Shown one piece after another: positions 54,408 to 62,860 of a stretch of DNA of 64,000 nucleotides. The notes under the pieces are model-generated. The model saw nothing but the letters and a program-made list of their open reading frames with translations, was not told the origin of the DNA and searched no databases. Every line of letters begins with the position of its first letter. Within the stretch, counting starts at the first letter, position 1. The DNA is taken from contig CAMYYD010000003.1 in the NCBI GenBank assembly GCA_947303395.1, positions 62,001-126,000 of the forward strand, read 5' to 3'. A program made the position numbers and the translations under genes. This DNA comes from an uncultured Bacteroidales bacterium (GTDB taxonomy: Bacteria; Bacteroidota; Bacteroidia; Bacteroidales; F082).

Positions 54408-54917
54408 TTATTCCTGCTCCACCCAAATCAACTTCTGCACATCGTACCCTCTTCTTGTTGCTTCGGCGAGGACGATATCTTTTACATCATCTGTTAGTTT
54501 TGGTGTACGTGAAAGTATCCACAAGTAACTCTCATCGTTGCCGCCTACCAAAACCCATTGATAATCTTCATCCAATAGCATGATTCTGTAGTCACCGTAG
54601 AATGGACCAAAGAACGAAACTCTCAAGATTCTTGGATTGTCAGTAAACTTAGCCTTACCTTTTGCCTCGCTTGGCTTGCCGTCTTTAATTCCAGTGTTCA
54701 GCACAGCTACTTTGCCGTCTTCACGCAGTGAATACTGGGCTTTGCATAATTGAATTCCACGCTCGAACTTATGGTCAAAACGGGCGATTTCATACCATGT
54801 TCCGAGATATTTGTCGAGGTTCAAATCGCCTGACACTGAATTGTCAACCTTCGACTGCGCCTTGCAGCCAGTGAAAAAACAAAGACACATAATTGAAAGT
54901 GTTAGTAAGTTTTTCAT
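54408..54917 (-). CDS. Lipocalin-family lipoprotein (Blc-like)
   Basis: 169-aa protein. Residues 1-18 form a lipoprotein signal (MKNLLTLSIMCLCFFTGC) with Cys18 as the likely lipid anchor, then DKYLGTWYEIARFDHKFERG (the lipocalin G-x-W motif) near 34-52, and the strands VSFFGPFYGDYRIMLLDEDYQWVLVGGNDESYLWILSRTPKL typical of bacterial outer-membrane lipocalins, which bind hydrophobic ligands. The ATG at 54917 is used; an earlier in-frame TTG at 54932 would overlap the PIN gene stop. Its 3' end is repeated in decayed form at 53483-53565. Confidence 0.88.
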   Translation of the reverse strand: MKNLLTLSIMCLCFFTGCKAQSKVDNSVSGDLNLDKYLGTWYEIARFDHKFERGIQLCKAQYSLREDGKVAVLNTGIKDGKPSEAKGKAKFTDNPRILRVSFFGPFYGDYRIMLLDEDYQWVLVGGNDESYLWILSRTPKLTDDVKDIVLAEATRRGYDVQKLIWVEQE

Positions 54918-54928
54918 AATAATGTTTA

Positions 54929-56164
54929 TCAATTTTGATTGTTAAGATTGGCTTCTTCAATAATCACATGTAATTCCCCATTTACGGGCTCAATCAATTC
55001 TGAATCAAAAACAGTCCATTTTACAATAAAGTTTCCACATTGTACTAAATCTACATAAATAGGTTCTTTTGTAGTTATTTTAGTGCATAAATTATGTACC
55101 AGTTTTGATGAACTATAATTCAATTTATGATTGTCAAGCATCTTGTCAACATCCCACATCTCAATATCTTCATATTCTTTGTCATGATAATCCAAAACAG
55201 ATGCAAAATTTTCCATAATGTTGTCTCGGCTATCGTTCAGAAGTGGCTCTTTGGGATCTTCGAGTGTGAAACTTGTTTTACTATCTTCGTCATATAATGC
55301 AACATTTGAAGGAAATGTTATAAAAACCACAGTTTCGCCCAATGACGAAGTACCAATATTGCCCAGCCAAAAATCAATCCTTACAAAACGCTGATCCAAC
55401 AATTCCTTTTCTAGTTGTCTCCTTTTTAATTCTATCTTCTTCTTATAATAATCGTCTAGCTTTTCGTTATAATCAGCAACACGATTAATCGAACGCGTTT
55501 GCCATCTGACATTATTCATATCTGTTCGATATGGATGCTCTTCTTTTAGCTGGGTTTCATAAATATCAAGTTGCCCTCTAATATCAATAAATGCAGGTTT
55601 ATGTATAACAAGATGGTCTGTTCGATTCTCAAACTCAATTAATGGTTGAGGGAGTCTTGCCTCATGTTTTGCAAGTCGTTCCTTTAATTTTTTTATTTCC
55701 TTTTCCTCTTCAGACAGTTCTTCTGATATTCGTAAATCGTCTGGCATTTTAAAGAAGCCTAAACCCGAATGTTTCGCTTTCAATAACAAACCATTGTCAC
55801 CAGAAACGATGATAATATCGGAAAAATCATACGATGAATGAAGTGCTGAAAGAATAATCCAATCGTCATTTATGTCCTTATGATATTTAGTGTCATCAAA
55901 TGCTGTTGATGGTGGATTATCCATCTCTTTCACAGCAATTGCCGTTTCCGCATTCAGCAAAAATATTTCGTAAAAACGTGATGACAGTTTTTTTGCACGT
56001 TTTTGAATCTTTCCTCTATTTTGATCTTTATGCTTGTCTATCTCTCCTAATACAACTGCTGGAACACAAATTGTAACATCGTCACCAACAAGCGATTGCC
56101 AGTCTACTTGTTCAAAATCCTTGTAGTGAAGATAAACATTTGTATCAAGCACCAAGTATTTCAT
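54929..56164 (-). CDS. PIN-domain protein with C-terminal extension
   Basis: 411-aa protein. Residues 1-150 carry a PIN nuclease-type domain: KYLVLDTNVYLHYKDFEQVDW with Asp7, VVLGEIDKHKDQNRGKIQKRAKKL with Glu, the D-x-K-Y-H-K-D-I-N-D-D-W-I-I-L-S-A-L stretch with the third and fourth acids, and IIIVSGDNGLLLKAKHSGL. The metal-binding acids are all present, so RNA cleavage is possible. The long C-terminal part has a coiled stretch (KKKIELKRRQLEKELLD) and a beta-rich end that I do not recognise. It resembles the N-terminus of PIN-PhoH proteins but lacks the PhoH ATPase. Confidence 0.8.
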   Translation of the reverse strand: MKYLVLDTNVYLHYKDFEQVDWQSLVGDDVTICVPAVVLGEIDKHKDQNRGKIQKRAKKLSSRFYEIFLLNAETAIAVKEMDNPPSTAFDDTKYHKDINDDWIILSALHSSYDFSDIIIVSGDNGLLLKAKHSGLGFFKMPDDLRISEELSEEEKEIKKLKERLAKHEARLPQPLIEFENRTDHLVIHKPAFIDIRGQLDIYETQLKEEHPYRTDMNNVRWQTRSINRVADYNEKLDDYYKKKIELKRRQLEKELLDQRFVRIDFWLGNIGTSSLGETVVFITFPSNVALYDEDSKTSFTLEDPKEPLLNDSRDNIMENFASVLDYHDKEYEDIEMWDVDKMLDNHKLNYSSSKLVHNLCTKITTKEPIYVDLVQCGNFIVKWTVFDSELIEPVNGELHVIIEEANLNNQN

Positions 56165-56220
56165 AGAAGTGAAAATGATCGTAATTCATATTTAATTAGT
56201 TCAGCCAACTTCCAACGAGT

Positions 56221-56760
56221 TTAATAATTCTCCGCATTTATCTCGAAATACGCCTGCGGATGGTTGCAAACAGGACAGATCTGCGGAGCTTTCTTACCAA
56301 TCACAATGTGACCGCAATTTGAGCATTTCCAGATTCTGTCGCCGTCACGAGAGAAGACGACGCCTTCTTTTATGTTGTTCAAAAGTTTTTTATAACGTTC
56401 CTCGTGCTCCTTCTCGATGGCAGCCACCATCTCAAACTTCGCGGCGATCTCGTTGAAACCTTCCTCGCGGGCTTCTTTAGCCATGCGGGCGTACATGTCG
56501 GTCCACTCGAAGTTCTCGCCTTCAGCGGCAGCTTTCAAATTGTCTTCTGTGCCAGGCACATCGCCGTCATGCAGATATTTAAACCAAATCTTGGCATGTT
56601 CCTGCTCGTTGGCTGCCGTCTCCTCAAAAATCTTCGAAATCTGGACATAGCCGTCTTTCTTGGCCTTTGAAGCAAAATATGTGTATTTGTTGCGTGCCAT
56701 GGATTCGCCAGCGAAGGCCTCCATGAGATTCTTTTCGGTTTTACTTCCTTTTAATTCCAT
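56221..56760 (-). CDS. rbr: Rubrerythrin
   Basis: 179-aa non-haem iron peroxidase protecting anaerobes from hydrogen peroxide. The N-terminal four-helix ferritin-like part has the diiron ligands in [56 protein letters not shown] and [14 protein letters not shown]. The C-terminal rubredoxin-like domain has [12 protein letters not shown] and [11 protein letters not shown] (two Cys-x2-Cys pairs). Length is standard. The start is only 14 bp after the rfbA stop, so this oxidative-stress gene is placed inside the polysaccharide transcription unit, which is unusual. Confidence 0.96.
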   Translation of the reverse strand: MELKGSKTEKNLMEAFAGESMARNKYTYFASKAKKDGYVQISKIFEETAANEQEHAKIWFKYLHDGDVPGTEDNLKAAAEGENFEWTDMYARMAKEAREEGFNEIAAKFEMVAAIEKEHEERYKKLLNNIKEGVVFSRDGDRIWKCSNCGHIVIGKKAPQICPVCNHPQAYFEINAENY

Positions 56761-56774
56761 AGTGTAATGTTTTA

Positions 56775-57686
56775 TTATTCTTTAAATGTTTCAGAGTTTA
56801 TTTCGTTTTTCATCTCGTCAATCACCTTCAACAGATACTGTCCGTACTGGTTTTTCAGCATCGGCTGGGCAAGAGAACGCATCTTTTCCTCGGTAATCCA
56901 ACCGTTACGATATGCAATGCCTTCCAGACAAGCAATCTTAAGGCCTTGGCGCTTTTCAATAACCTCAACAAAGGTTGAAGCCTCGCTTAATGAATCGTGC
57001 GTTCCTGTATCGAGCCACGCAAAACCTCTTCCGAAGACTTGAACTTTCAACTCTCCATCTTCAAGAAAACGCTGGTTGACAGTCGTGATTTCTAATTCTC
57101 CACGTGCTGATGGCTTGATATTTTTTGCAACTTCAACAACTTTATTCGGATAGAAATACAAGCCAACAACAGCGTAATTGCTCTTCGGATTCTTCGGCTT
57201 CTCTTCGATACTTAGGCAATTGCCTTGTTTGTCAAACTCCGCCACACCGTAACGTTCAGGATCCGAGACCCAATATCCGAAAACTGTCGCTTTCTTATTC
57301 TGTTCCGCCTCTCTCACAGCTTCCTTGAGCATCTTTGTGAGGCCGCTTCCGTGGAATATGTTATCGCCCAAAACCAAGCAGGCGCTGTCGTTTCCAATAA
57401 ACTTCTCGCCTATGATAAAAGCTTGCGCCAAACCATCGGGTGAAGGCTGCTCTGTATACTCGAAATGCACGCCATAATCGCTGCCATCACCAAGCAAACG
57501 CTTAAATCCAGGCAAATCGTAAGGCGTGGAGATAATCAAAATATCTCTAATCCCCGCCAGCATCAATACGCTGATAGGATAATAAACCATCGGCTTGTCG
57601 TATATAGGCAAGAGTTGCTTGCTGACGCCTTTTGTTATTGGATATAAACGTGTGCCGGAACCTCCAGCGAGAACTATGCCTTTCAT
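56775..57686 (-). CDS. rfbA: Glucose-1-phosphate thymidylyltransferase
   Basis: 303-aa RmlA-type enzyme with [20 protein letters not shown] at residues 5-24, [38 protein letters not shown] (metal-binding Asp), [20 protein letters not shown] and [19 protein letters not shown]. It makes dTDP-glucose, the start of dTDP-rhamnose and related sugars. No rfbB, rfbC or rfbD lies in the window, so later steps must be encoded elsewhere or this gene serves the locus alone. Follows upxY directly, as is common in Bacteroides capsule loci. Confidence 0.95.
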   Translation of the reverse strand: MKGIVLAGGSGTRLYPITKGVSKQLLPIYDKPMVYYPISVLMLAGIRDILIISTPYDLPGFKRLLGDGSDYGVHFEYTEQPSPDGLAQAFIIGEKFIGNDSACLVLGDNIFHGSGLTKMLKEAVREAEQNKKATVFGYWVSDPERYGVAEFDKQGNCLSIEEKPKNPKSNYAVVGLYFYPNKVVEVAKNIKPSARGELEITTVNQRFLEDGELKVQVFGRGFAWLDTGTHDSLSEASTFVEVIEKRQGLKIACLEGIAYRNGWITEEKMRSLAQPMLKNQYGQYLLKVIDEMKNEINSETFKE

Positions 57687-57699
57687 TGATTTAATACTT

Positions 57700-58248
57700 T
57701 TAAATTTTTTCTATATCACTTGCGCTCAACGCCATCGTGGCAACGGCAGCGACGCCTTCAATTTTAATGACTACTCGCTTTTCATGTCGGGTCGGCATCT
57801 TGATGAAAACGCCTTCAACTCCTTCAAACGGACCAGTCAACACTCTGACGCGGTCGCCTTTGCGAAGATCAATGTTCACGTCTACCGGCTTGAATCCAAT
57901 TGTGCGAACCACTTTGATAAAGTCGTTCATCTGCTTGTCGGGCACATACTGCGGCTCGCTCAACAAGCCGTCTTTACCTTTCCCCATTACGAAACGCAGA
58001 TAATCGAGTTTGGTCTGCTTAAGTCTCAAGATATTTTCATACGAGTCGTTGATGAAAATGTAGTTGTGAATCAGCGGCTCGGTCTTCCATCCTATCGAAA
58101 TCCCTTTCTCATTGCGAATTCTAGTCCTTACTGTAGGCACGTAATGCTCAATCTGCATCTCTTCCAACGCCTTTGCAGCTGTTATTTCACGCTGATATGT
58201 GACGCGCAAAACATACCACGCAACCTCTTTTTTTCTGAATTCTTCCAT
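57700..58248 (-). CDS. upxY: UpxY-family transcription antiterminator (NusG-like)
   Basis: 182-aa protein: NGN-type N-terminal domain ([47 protein letters not shown]) and a C-terminal KOW domain ([21 protein letters not shown] near 127-147). Proteins of this type, encoded at the head of Bacteroides capsular loci, bind the leader and RNA polymerase to let transcription run through the long operon. Here it precedes rfbA and some 40 minus-strand genes. The usual companion upxZ, which inhibits rival loci, is absent between upxY and rfbA. Confidence 0.92.
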   Translation of the reverse strand: MEEFRKKEVAWYVLRVTYQREITAAKALEEMQIEHYVPTVRTRIRNEKGISIGWKTEPLIHNYIFINDSYENILRLKQTKLDYLRFVMGKGKDGLLSEPQYVPDKQMNDFIKVVRTIGFKPVDVNIDLRKGDRVRVLTGPFEGVEGVFIKMPTRHEKRVVIKIEGVAAVATMALSASDIEKI

Positions 58249-58274
58249 AAATAATAAAGGGCACAGCTACAGTA

Positions 58275-58289
58275 CCGAGCATATCTCGG
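58275..58289 (-). promoter_or_regulatory. Leader hairpin upstream of upxY
   Basis: CCGAG (58275-58279) and CTCGG (58285-58289) form a perfect 5-bp stem with a 5-nt loop in the leader between the predicted promoter (about 58406) and the upxY start. No T-run follows, so it is not a terminator by itself. It may be a pause or recognition hairpin for the UpxY antiterminator (inference). Confidence 0.35.
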
Positions 58290-58405
58290 GGACATCGAAA
58301 TCGTCTAAGTTATTGGATTTCAATTATTTACACAACCATATTGGGGTTTTCCAGTCAAATTGGTTCATCATTATACGCCAATTCTATGCGGAAAATAGTC
58401 AATTG

Positions 58406-58413
58406 CAAAGTTA
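58406..58413 (-). promoter_or_regulatory. Predicted -7 element of the polysaccharide operon
   Basis: Minus strand TAACTTTG matches TAnnTTTG and lies about 158 bp upstream of the upxY ATG, giving a leader of ~150 nt as expected for antitermination-controlled capsule operons. There is no convincing TTTG -33 box at the normal spacing. No invertible-promoter inverted repeats were seen around it. Confidence 0.5.
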
Positions 58414-58442
58414 AATAAAAATTAAATAGGTTCGACGAGAAA

Positions 58443-58480
58443 ATAAAAAAAAGTTGAGATATTTTTCAACATCTCAACTT
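58443..58480 (-). terminator. Terminator following tRNA-Gln
   Basis: Perfect 10-bp inverted repeat AAGTTGAGAT (58451-58460) and ATCTCAACTT (58471-58480) with a 10-nt loop. On the minus strand it is followed by a run of T (plus A's at 58444-58452), a classical rho-independent terminator just 10 bp after the tRNA 3' end. It insulates the tRNA from the capsule operon promoter. Confidence 0.85.
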
Positions 58481-58489
58481 TCCGATTTG

Positions 58490-58562
58490 TTGCCCAACCA
58501 GGGTTCGAACCTAGACTTTACTGATCCAGAGTCAGTCGTGTTGCCAATTACACCATTGGGCA
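58490..58562 (-). tRNA. tRNA-Gln (anticodon CTG)
   Basis: 73-nt cloverleaf on the minus strand: acceptor arms TGCCCAA and TTGGGCA pair perfectly, D-arm GGTGTAATTGGCAACAC-type, anticodon stem ACTGA/TCAGT with loop CTCTGGA (anticodon CTG at 58529-58527), and the T-loop GGTTCGAACCC. Discriminator base A at 58490; CCA is not encoded. The UGCCCAA acceptor and G36 fit glutamine. tRNA genes are frequent integration points, and this one borders the variable locus. Confidence 0.93.
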
Positions 58563-58590
58563 TTTCCGACCGCAAAATTACACATAATTT

Positions 58591-60531
58591 TTATTCGTGC
58601 GACAAAAATTTCGTTTTTTTCTTATCTTGTTGATAATCACTGACTTGCCATGACGATTCAGCGTATTTTTGCATCTCGTTGGCAATCTCAGGATAGTCCA
58701 AAATGTAATTTTTCTTCTCTTTTTCGACGTATTTGTACAAACCTTTTTGCTCCTCCGACGGCTTGTTTATGAGCAACCACTCGCCATTGATGACACCATA
58801 TTTGTCGTCGCCCATGAAATATGCATACCTCCTGCCCTCGCTCCGCAAATCGATTCCAAAAGTATTGTTGACATACGTTTTTCCTAAAATTCCCATCACC
58901 GTCGGGAAGACATCCATCTGACTTGCAATCGCCTCACATTCAATAGCTTGCAAATGTTTCGGCATGTAAAACACCAATGGCGTATGGAAATAGCTCAACG
59001 GAATGGAATAGTCGGTGTCCAGAGCGGCGCCGTGGTCGGCCACGAAAACGAACAAAGTATTGTCAAACCAAGGCTTTTCGGACGCCATCTCGATAAAACG
59101 GCGCAGCGACCAGTCGGCATACTCCGTAATCTGATATCTAATGTCGTCATTTTTAGCCTTGAAATAGTCGGGAATGTAGAATGGACCATGGTCGGAAGCA
59201 GTCATCATCGTCACGCAGAAAGGCCTGTTATTATTGGCCATTTCGTCAAAAATAGGCATGGCAAAACGGAACATGTAATCGTCAGGAACGCCAAGCGTTG
59301 TCTTAACCTCCGAAACTGGATAATCGGCCTGCGAGATGATACGCTCAACGCCATTCTGGGTCAAAAATCCGGCCACATTGTCGAACTCCTTGTCGTGAGT
59401 GGTGAAATAAGCAGTCTGATAGCCGTTTTTCTGCAAAGTGGCAGCCAATCCGTCGTACTGCAAAACCGGAATCCGCTTCAAGGCATGGTTGCGGAACACC
59501 ACAGGATACGACACCGAAGTGCTGTAAATTCCACAGTAAGTATGCGTGCCAGTAGTGTAACAATTATTAAAACTCAATGAGTTACACATCAATGAATCCA
59601 AAAATGGCGTGAGATTTCGGGTGTTACCACCATGAGCGGTTTTGTTGTAGCTCATGCCTTCCATTATCACCACAATGACGTTGTAATCGTTTGAAACAGT
59701 GTCATTTACAACTTCTCTCGCTATCGGAAATTCTTTATCCGGATTCTCAATCCCAAGATTCTTCTGCACATTAGTTATAGCATCATAATCCGACATAAAT
59801 ACAACCTTCTGATTGTCAGGATCTTTGCTATCCAGCCAGCTTCTCGCCAATGTGAAATTCGGGTTCAAGCCGAGCTGGTTGAGCATAGCGTTGTTGCAGA
59901 AATATGCCGTGCCAACCATGATAGGAGATTTCTCGTTCAGACGGCCGCGCATGCCGATGAAAACGAGTCCCCAAAGGAGCACTGTCGCAACTCCATAATG
60001 CACATAATTCACTGATTCCCAGCCGGTTGAGCGTTTAATTATTCTATGCGCGAAGAACCAGAAAATGAAACCGCAAGCCAGAACCGGAAGCATCATCAAA
60101 ATATATGTCGGCTCCTCGAAAATCATCTTGAAAACGAAGACGCTGTCGCCCGTAGCCATCCACTCAAACGCGGTGATATTAAACCTGTCAAAGAACTGGT
60201 CAAAATATGGGATATCAGCTGCACAAATACCGAAAGTTATTGTAAAACAAACAGTTAAAACCCAAGTGTAAATTTGTTCAAAGAGCCTGCTTTTCTTGCC
60301 GAAAAATGAAAAAAACGTTAAAACTATTGTTGGTATTGCAATTACAAATCCAATAGTAACGATATCGAAGCGGACGCCCATCACAAAAGCTTGGCAAACC
60401 TCCCAAAACGTAGTTTCGCCAACACGATCGATGTTCAACAAAAGCAGTGCCGCTCTGAATGCAAAATATATCGCAATCAGCAGAAGGTATAGTTTGAAAG
60501 TTATCTTTACAAAAACAGGGATTCGCTTCAT
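58591..60531 (-). CDS. LTA synthase / phosphoglycerol-transferase-like sulfatase-fold membrane protein
   Basis: 646-aa protein with about five N-terminal membrane helices (to roughly residue 200) followed by a periplasmic sulfatase/alkaline-phosphatase-fold domain. It shows VIVVIMEGMSYNKTAHGGNTRNLTPFLDSL (metal-binding Glu and nucleophile region), YCGIYSTSVSYPVV, TMMTASDHGPFYIP and LFVFVADHGAALDTDYSI (metal-binding Asp-His). Related proteins transfer phosphoglycerol or phosphoethanolamine to envelope polymers. Substrate in this organism is unknown. It ends 28 bp before the tRNA gene. Not clearly part of the capsule operon. Confidence 0.88.
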   Translation of the reverse strand: MKRIPVFVKITFKLYLLLIAIYFAFRAALLLLNIDRVGETTFWEVCQAFVMGVRFDIVTIGFVIAIPTIVLTFFSFFGKKSRLFEQIYTWVLTVCFTITFGICAADIPYFDQFFDRFNITAFEWMATGDSVFVFKMIFEEPTYILMMLPVLACGFIFWFFAHRIIKRSTGWESVNYVHYGVATVLLWGLVFIGMRGRLNEKSPIMVGTAYFCNNAMLNQLGLNPNFTLARSWLDSKDPDNQKVVFMSDYDAITNVQKNLGIENPDKEFPIAREVVNDTVSNDYNVIVVIMEGMSYNKTAHGGNTRNLTPFLDSLMCNSLSFNNCYTTGTHTYCGIYSTSVSYPVVFRNHALKRIPVLQYDGLAATLQKNGYQTAYFTTHDKEFDNVAGFLTQNGVERIISQADYPVSEVKTTLGVPDDYMFRFAMPIFDEMANNNRPFCVTMMTASDHGPFYIPDYFKAKNDDIRYQITEYADWSLRRFIEMASEKPWFDNTLFVFVADHGAALDTDYSIPLSYFHTPLVFYMPKHLQAIECEAIASQMDVFPTVMGILGKTYVNNTFGIDLRSEGRRYAYFMGDDKYGVINGEWLLINKPSEEQKGLYKYVEKEKKNYILDYPEIANEMQKYAESSWQVSDYQQDKKKTKFLSHE

Positions 60532-60550
60532 ATTTATTCTTCCTTTTGTT

Positions 60551-60661
60551 TCTCGCAGATTTCGCAGATTTCGCAGAACTAATAATCTGCGTGATCTGTT
60601 CGCTTTAGCGAACTAAATCCTGTGGAAGAAATTTTCAGCGTCCTCTGCGTTATCTGCGAGA
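60551..60661. repeat. Stem-loop intergenic element with 18-bp inverted repeats
   Basis: Left arm TCTCGCAGATTTCGCAGA (60551-60568) and right arm TCTGCGTTATCTGCGAGA (60644-60661) are inverted copies matching at 16 of 18 positions. The left side also holds nearly three tandem copies of TCGCAGATT (60553-60577), and a hairpin GTTCGC-TTTA-GCGAAC lies in the middle (60598-60613). It looks like a REP-type or miniature mobile element between trkA and the LTA-synthase-like gene, or a complex terminator of trkA. Confidence 0.6.
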
Positions 60662-60668
60662 GATTATA

Positions 60669-62009
60669 CTATCTAAACAGTTTCTCAACCTCCTTAATCG
60701 CATTAGGCAATGCAAGCACAACAACACGGTCTTCTGCTTCGATTTGGAAGTCACCAGTGGCGATGTAGCTCACTTCACCGCGGATGATACCACCTATGAT
60801 AGCACCCTCTGGAACGTGTAACCTATTGATTGGTCGCATGGTAGCCAAACAGCCATCGGGAACCATGAATTCCATAATATCGGCATCGATGCCGCTCAGG
60901 CACTTCAAAGTCGAGACGTTGTCGCCCAAAGTGTAGCGCACGATGTAGCTCGCCGCAATCAACTTTTTATTGATAATCGTATCAATACCAATGCTTTGGG
61001 AGATATCAATATAATCGATGTTATCGACTAAAGCAATTGTCTTCTTCACTCCGTAAGCTTTAGCCTGCAAACACGTCAAGATATTTGTCTCGGTGTTTTC
61101 AGTCACAGCAATAAACGCGTCCACACTCTTGATTCCTTCTTCCTCAAGCATGTCAACATCACGAGCATCAGCATTGACTACCAATGTGTTAGATAACGAA
61201 TTCGTCAGTTCATAACAACGATTTTTGTCCATCTCGATAATTTTGATGTCCATGTCGTTTTCGAGGCGTTTCGCGGTGATACGACCAACACGACCGCCGC
61301 CTATAATCATTACGTTGCGGATGTCGTATTTCTTCTTGCCGCTCATCTGCATCAGCTCGCGTATGGCGCTCGGTTTGGTGATCACATAAACCATGTCGCC
61401 GGCCTTCAAGGTGTCGCCGTCGTGCGGGATGAAGGTGTTCTGCCTGCGGTGTATCGCCACGAGCTTGAAGTCGAGGTGTTTGAAGCGCTCAGCGAGCTCA
61501 GCCAGGCTCTTGTCAATCACCTTGGCGTTCTCGTCAAGTTTCATCATATACATCTCTAGCCTTCCGCCTGCAAAGTCGTAGGCTTCTGTCGCCGCCGTCT
61601 GCTTTAGCAAGGTGATAATCTCTTGAGCAGCAATGTCTTCTGGAGAAATTATGCCGTCGATGCCAAGGTCCTGATATATTCGCCACGACTCCGCGCTGAG
61701 GTTCTCCATGGTGTTGACGCGCACGATGACTCGTTTGGCTCCGAGTTTCTTCGCCAAAATACCTGTCAAGAGGTTGATATGCTCGTCGTGAAGCACCGCA
61801 ATGACCATGTCGGCCTTCTTCACGTTGGCTTTCTGTAAAACCTTGATAGATGTGGAGTCTCCGGCAATCGTCATAAGGTCGGAGTGCGACTCCATCATCT
61901 TCAGAAGCTCCTCGTGAGGGTCCACGATGGTGATGTTATGGTCGCTGCGCTCCAAGGCCTCCGCCAAGTGCATGCCAACTTCACCGTCACCTGCAATGAT
62001 AATGTCCAT
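60669..62009 (-). CDS. trkA: Trk potassium-uptake regulatory protein TrkA
   Basis: 446-aa peripheral membrane protein with two tandem NAD-binding RCK units: DIIIAGDGEVGMHLAEALERSDHNITIVD at the start and VMIIGGGRVGRITAKRLENDMDIKIIEMDKN near the middle, each followed by a TrkA-C domain (KVIDKSLAEL…, …IEAEDRVVVLALPNAIKEVEKLF). Gates the TrkH/G potassium channel, not present in this window. The ATG at 62009 fits the domain start; a longer frame would overlap the nitrilase gene. Co-directional with the nitrilase gene 11 bp upstream. Confidence 0.95.
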   Translation of the reverse strand: MDIIIAGDGEVGMHLAEALERSDHNITIVDPHEELLKMMESHSDLMTIAGDSTSIKVLQKANVKKADMVIAVLHDEHINLLTGILAKKLGAKRVIVRVNTMENLSAESWRIYQDLGIDGIISPEDIAAQEIITLLKQTAATEAYDFAGGRLEMYMMKLDENAKVIDKSLAELAERFKHLDFKLVAIHRRQNTFIPHDGDTLKAGDMVYVITKPSAIRELMQMSGKKKYDIRNVMIIGGGRVGRITAKRLENDMDIKIIEMDKNRCYELTNSLSNTLVVNADARDVDMLEEEGIKSVDAFIAVTENTETNILTCLQAKAYGVKKTIALVDNIDYIDISQSIGIDTIINKKLIAASYIVRYTLGDNVSTLKCLSGIDADIMEFMVPDGCLATMRPINRLHVPEGAIIGGIIRGEVSYIATGDFQIEAEDRVVVLALPNAIKEVEKLFR

Positions 62010-62019
62010 AGTATATAAT

Positions 62020-62781
62020 TTAATCCCAATCTTTTGATACTCTAAAGTATTCACGGAACGCCTCCAGCTCAAACTCACTCAGTTCCGCTGTGAAAACACT
62101 TTCGCCTGGCTGAGCCTGCTCCACCACACGTCCTTTCACATTCAAAATCATGCTTTCGCCTTTGTATTCGATGTTGCTATCGTCGATTCCGACTCTGTTC
62201 ACTCCTACCACAAACGCTTGATTTTCAATAGCTCGCGCCCTTAACAATGTATTCCAAACCTCCGATTTCTTCTTTGGCCACTCAGCCGTGAAAATCGCTA
62301 TATCGTACTCAAATTTACCATCTTTGAAGCTGTTTCTGTCCCACACCGGAAAACGCAGATCGTAGCACACAAACGGCCTGATTCTCCAGCCTTTCCACTC
62401 AATCGTGATGCGCTCCTCGCCTGGGTTCAAACCCAATTCGCCTCCCATCGTAAACAGATGCCTCTTATTATAAAGGTAATATTTGCCGTCGGGCTGCATC
62501 CAGACGAACGAGTTATAAAAACCGTTGTTATTCAAAATGATAGTCCCGCAAACAGCACAATTTTTCTCTCTTGCCTTCTCGCGCATCCATTGCATCGTCA
62601 CGCCGTCAACCTCTTCAGCAAACTCATTCGGATCGGCAGGAAAGCCCGTCGTGAACGTCTCCGGAAACACGATAATATCAGTGTTTTCAACGTTTTTCAG
62701 CATCTCGTCAAGATGACGGCGGTTAGCCTCCGGATCTCTCGCGATGACGTCGCTCTGAATGCATGTGACTCTCAAATCCAT
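62020..62781 (-). CDS. Nitrilase-superfamily omega-amidase-like hydrolase
   Basis: 253-aa carbon-nitrogen hydrolase with the catalytic triad Glu41 (FPETFTTGF), Lys106 (YNKRHLF) and Cys139 (VCYDLRFPVW). The 'YDLRFPVW' context is typical of the YafV/Nit2 omega-amidases, which clean up alpha-ketoglutaramate and alpha-ketosuccinamate. Cytosolic, normal length. The divergent outer-membrane protein gene starts 80 bp away on the other strand. Confidence 0.9.
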   Translation of the reverse strand: MDLRVTCIQSDVIARDPEANRRHLDEMLKNVENTDIIVFPETFTTGFPADPNEFAEEVDGVTMQWMREKAREKNCAVCGTIILNNNGFYNSFVWMQPDGKYYLYNKRHLFTMGGELGLNPGEERITIEWKGWRIRPFVCYDLRFPVWDRNSFKDGKFEYDIAIFTAEWPKKKSEVWNTLLRARAIENQAFVVGVNRVGIDDSNIEYKGESMILNVKGRVVEQAQPGESVFTAELSEFELEAFREYFRVSKDWD

Positions 62782-62833
62782 AAAAATTTCATTAAAAAAA
62801 ACTTACAAATATACTACTTTTATTTTTTTTGCT

Positions 62834-62841
62834 TACTTTTG
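62834..62841 (+). promoter_or_regulatory. -7 element of the outer-membrane protein gene
   Basis: TACTTTTG on the plus strand matches TAnnTTTG, placed 20 bp before the ATG at 62861. No TTTG -33 box at the right distance is obvious in the T-rich flank. Confidence 0.45.
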
Positions 62842-62860
62842 TAAAAATTTTTTTTGGAAA

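Noticed and set aside
58249-58490. Invertible capsule promoter upstream of upxY
   Set aside because: No pair of inverted repeats flanking the -7 element and no Mpi/Tsr-type invertase nearby.
60553-60577. Tandem TCGCAGATT units considered as a CRISPR-like array
   Set aside because: Units are 9 bp without spacers, and no cas genes are in the window.
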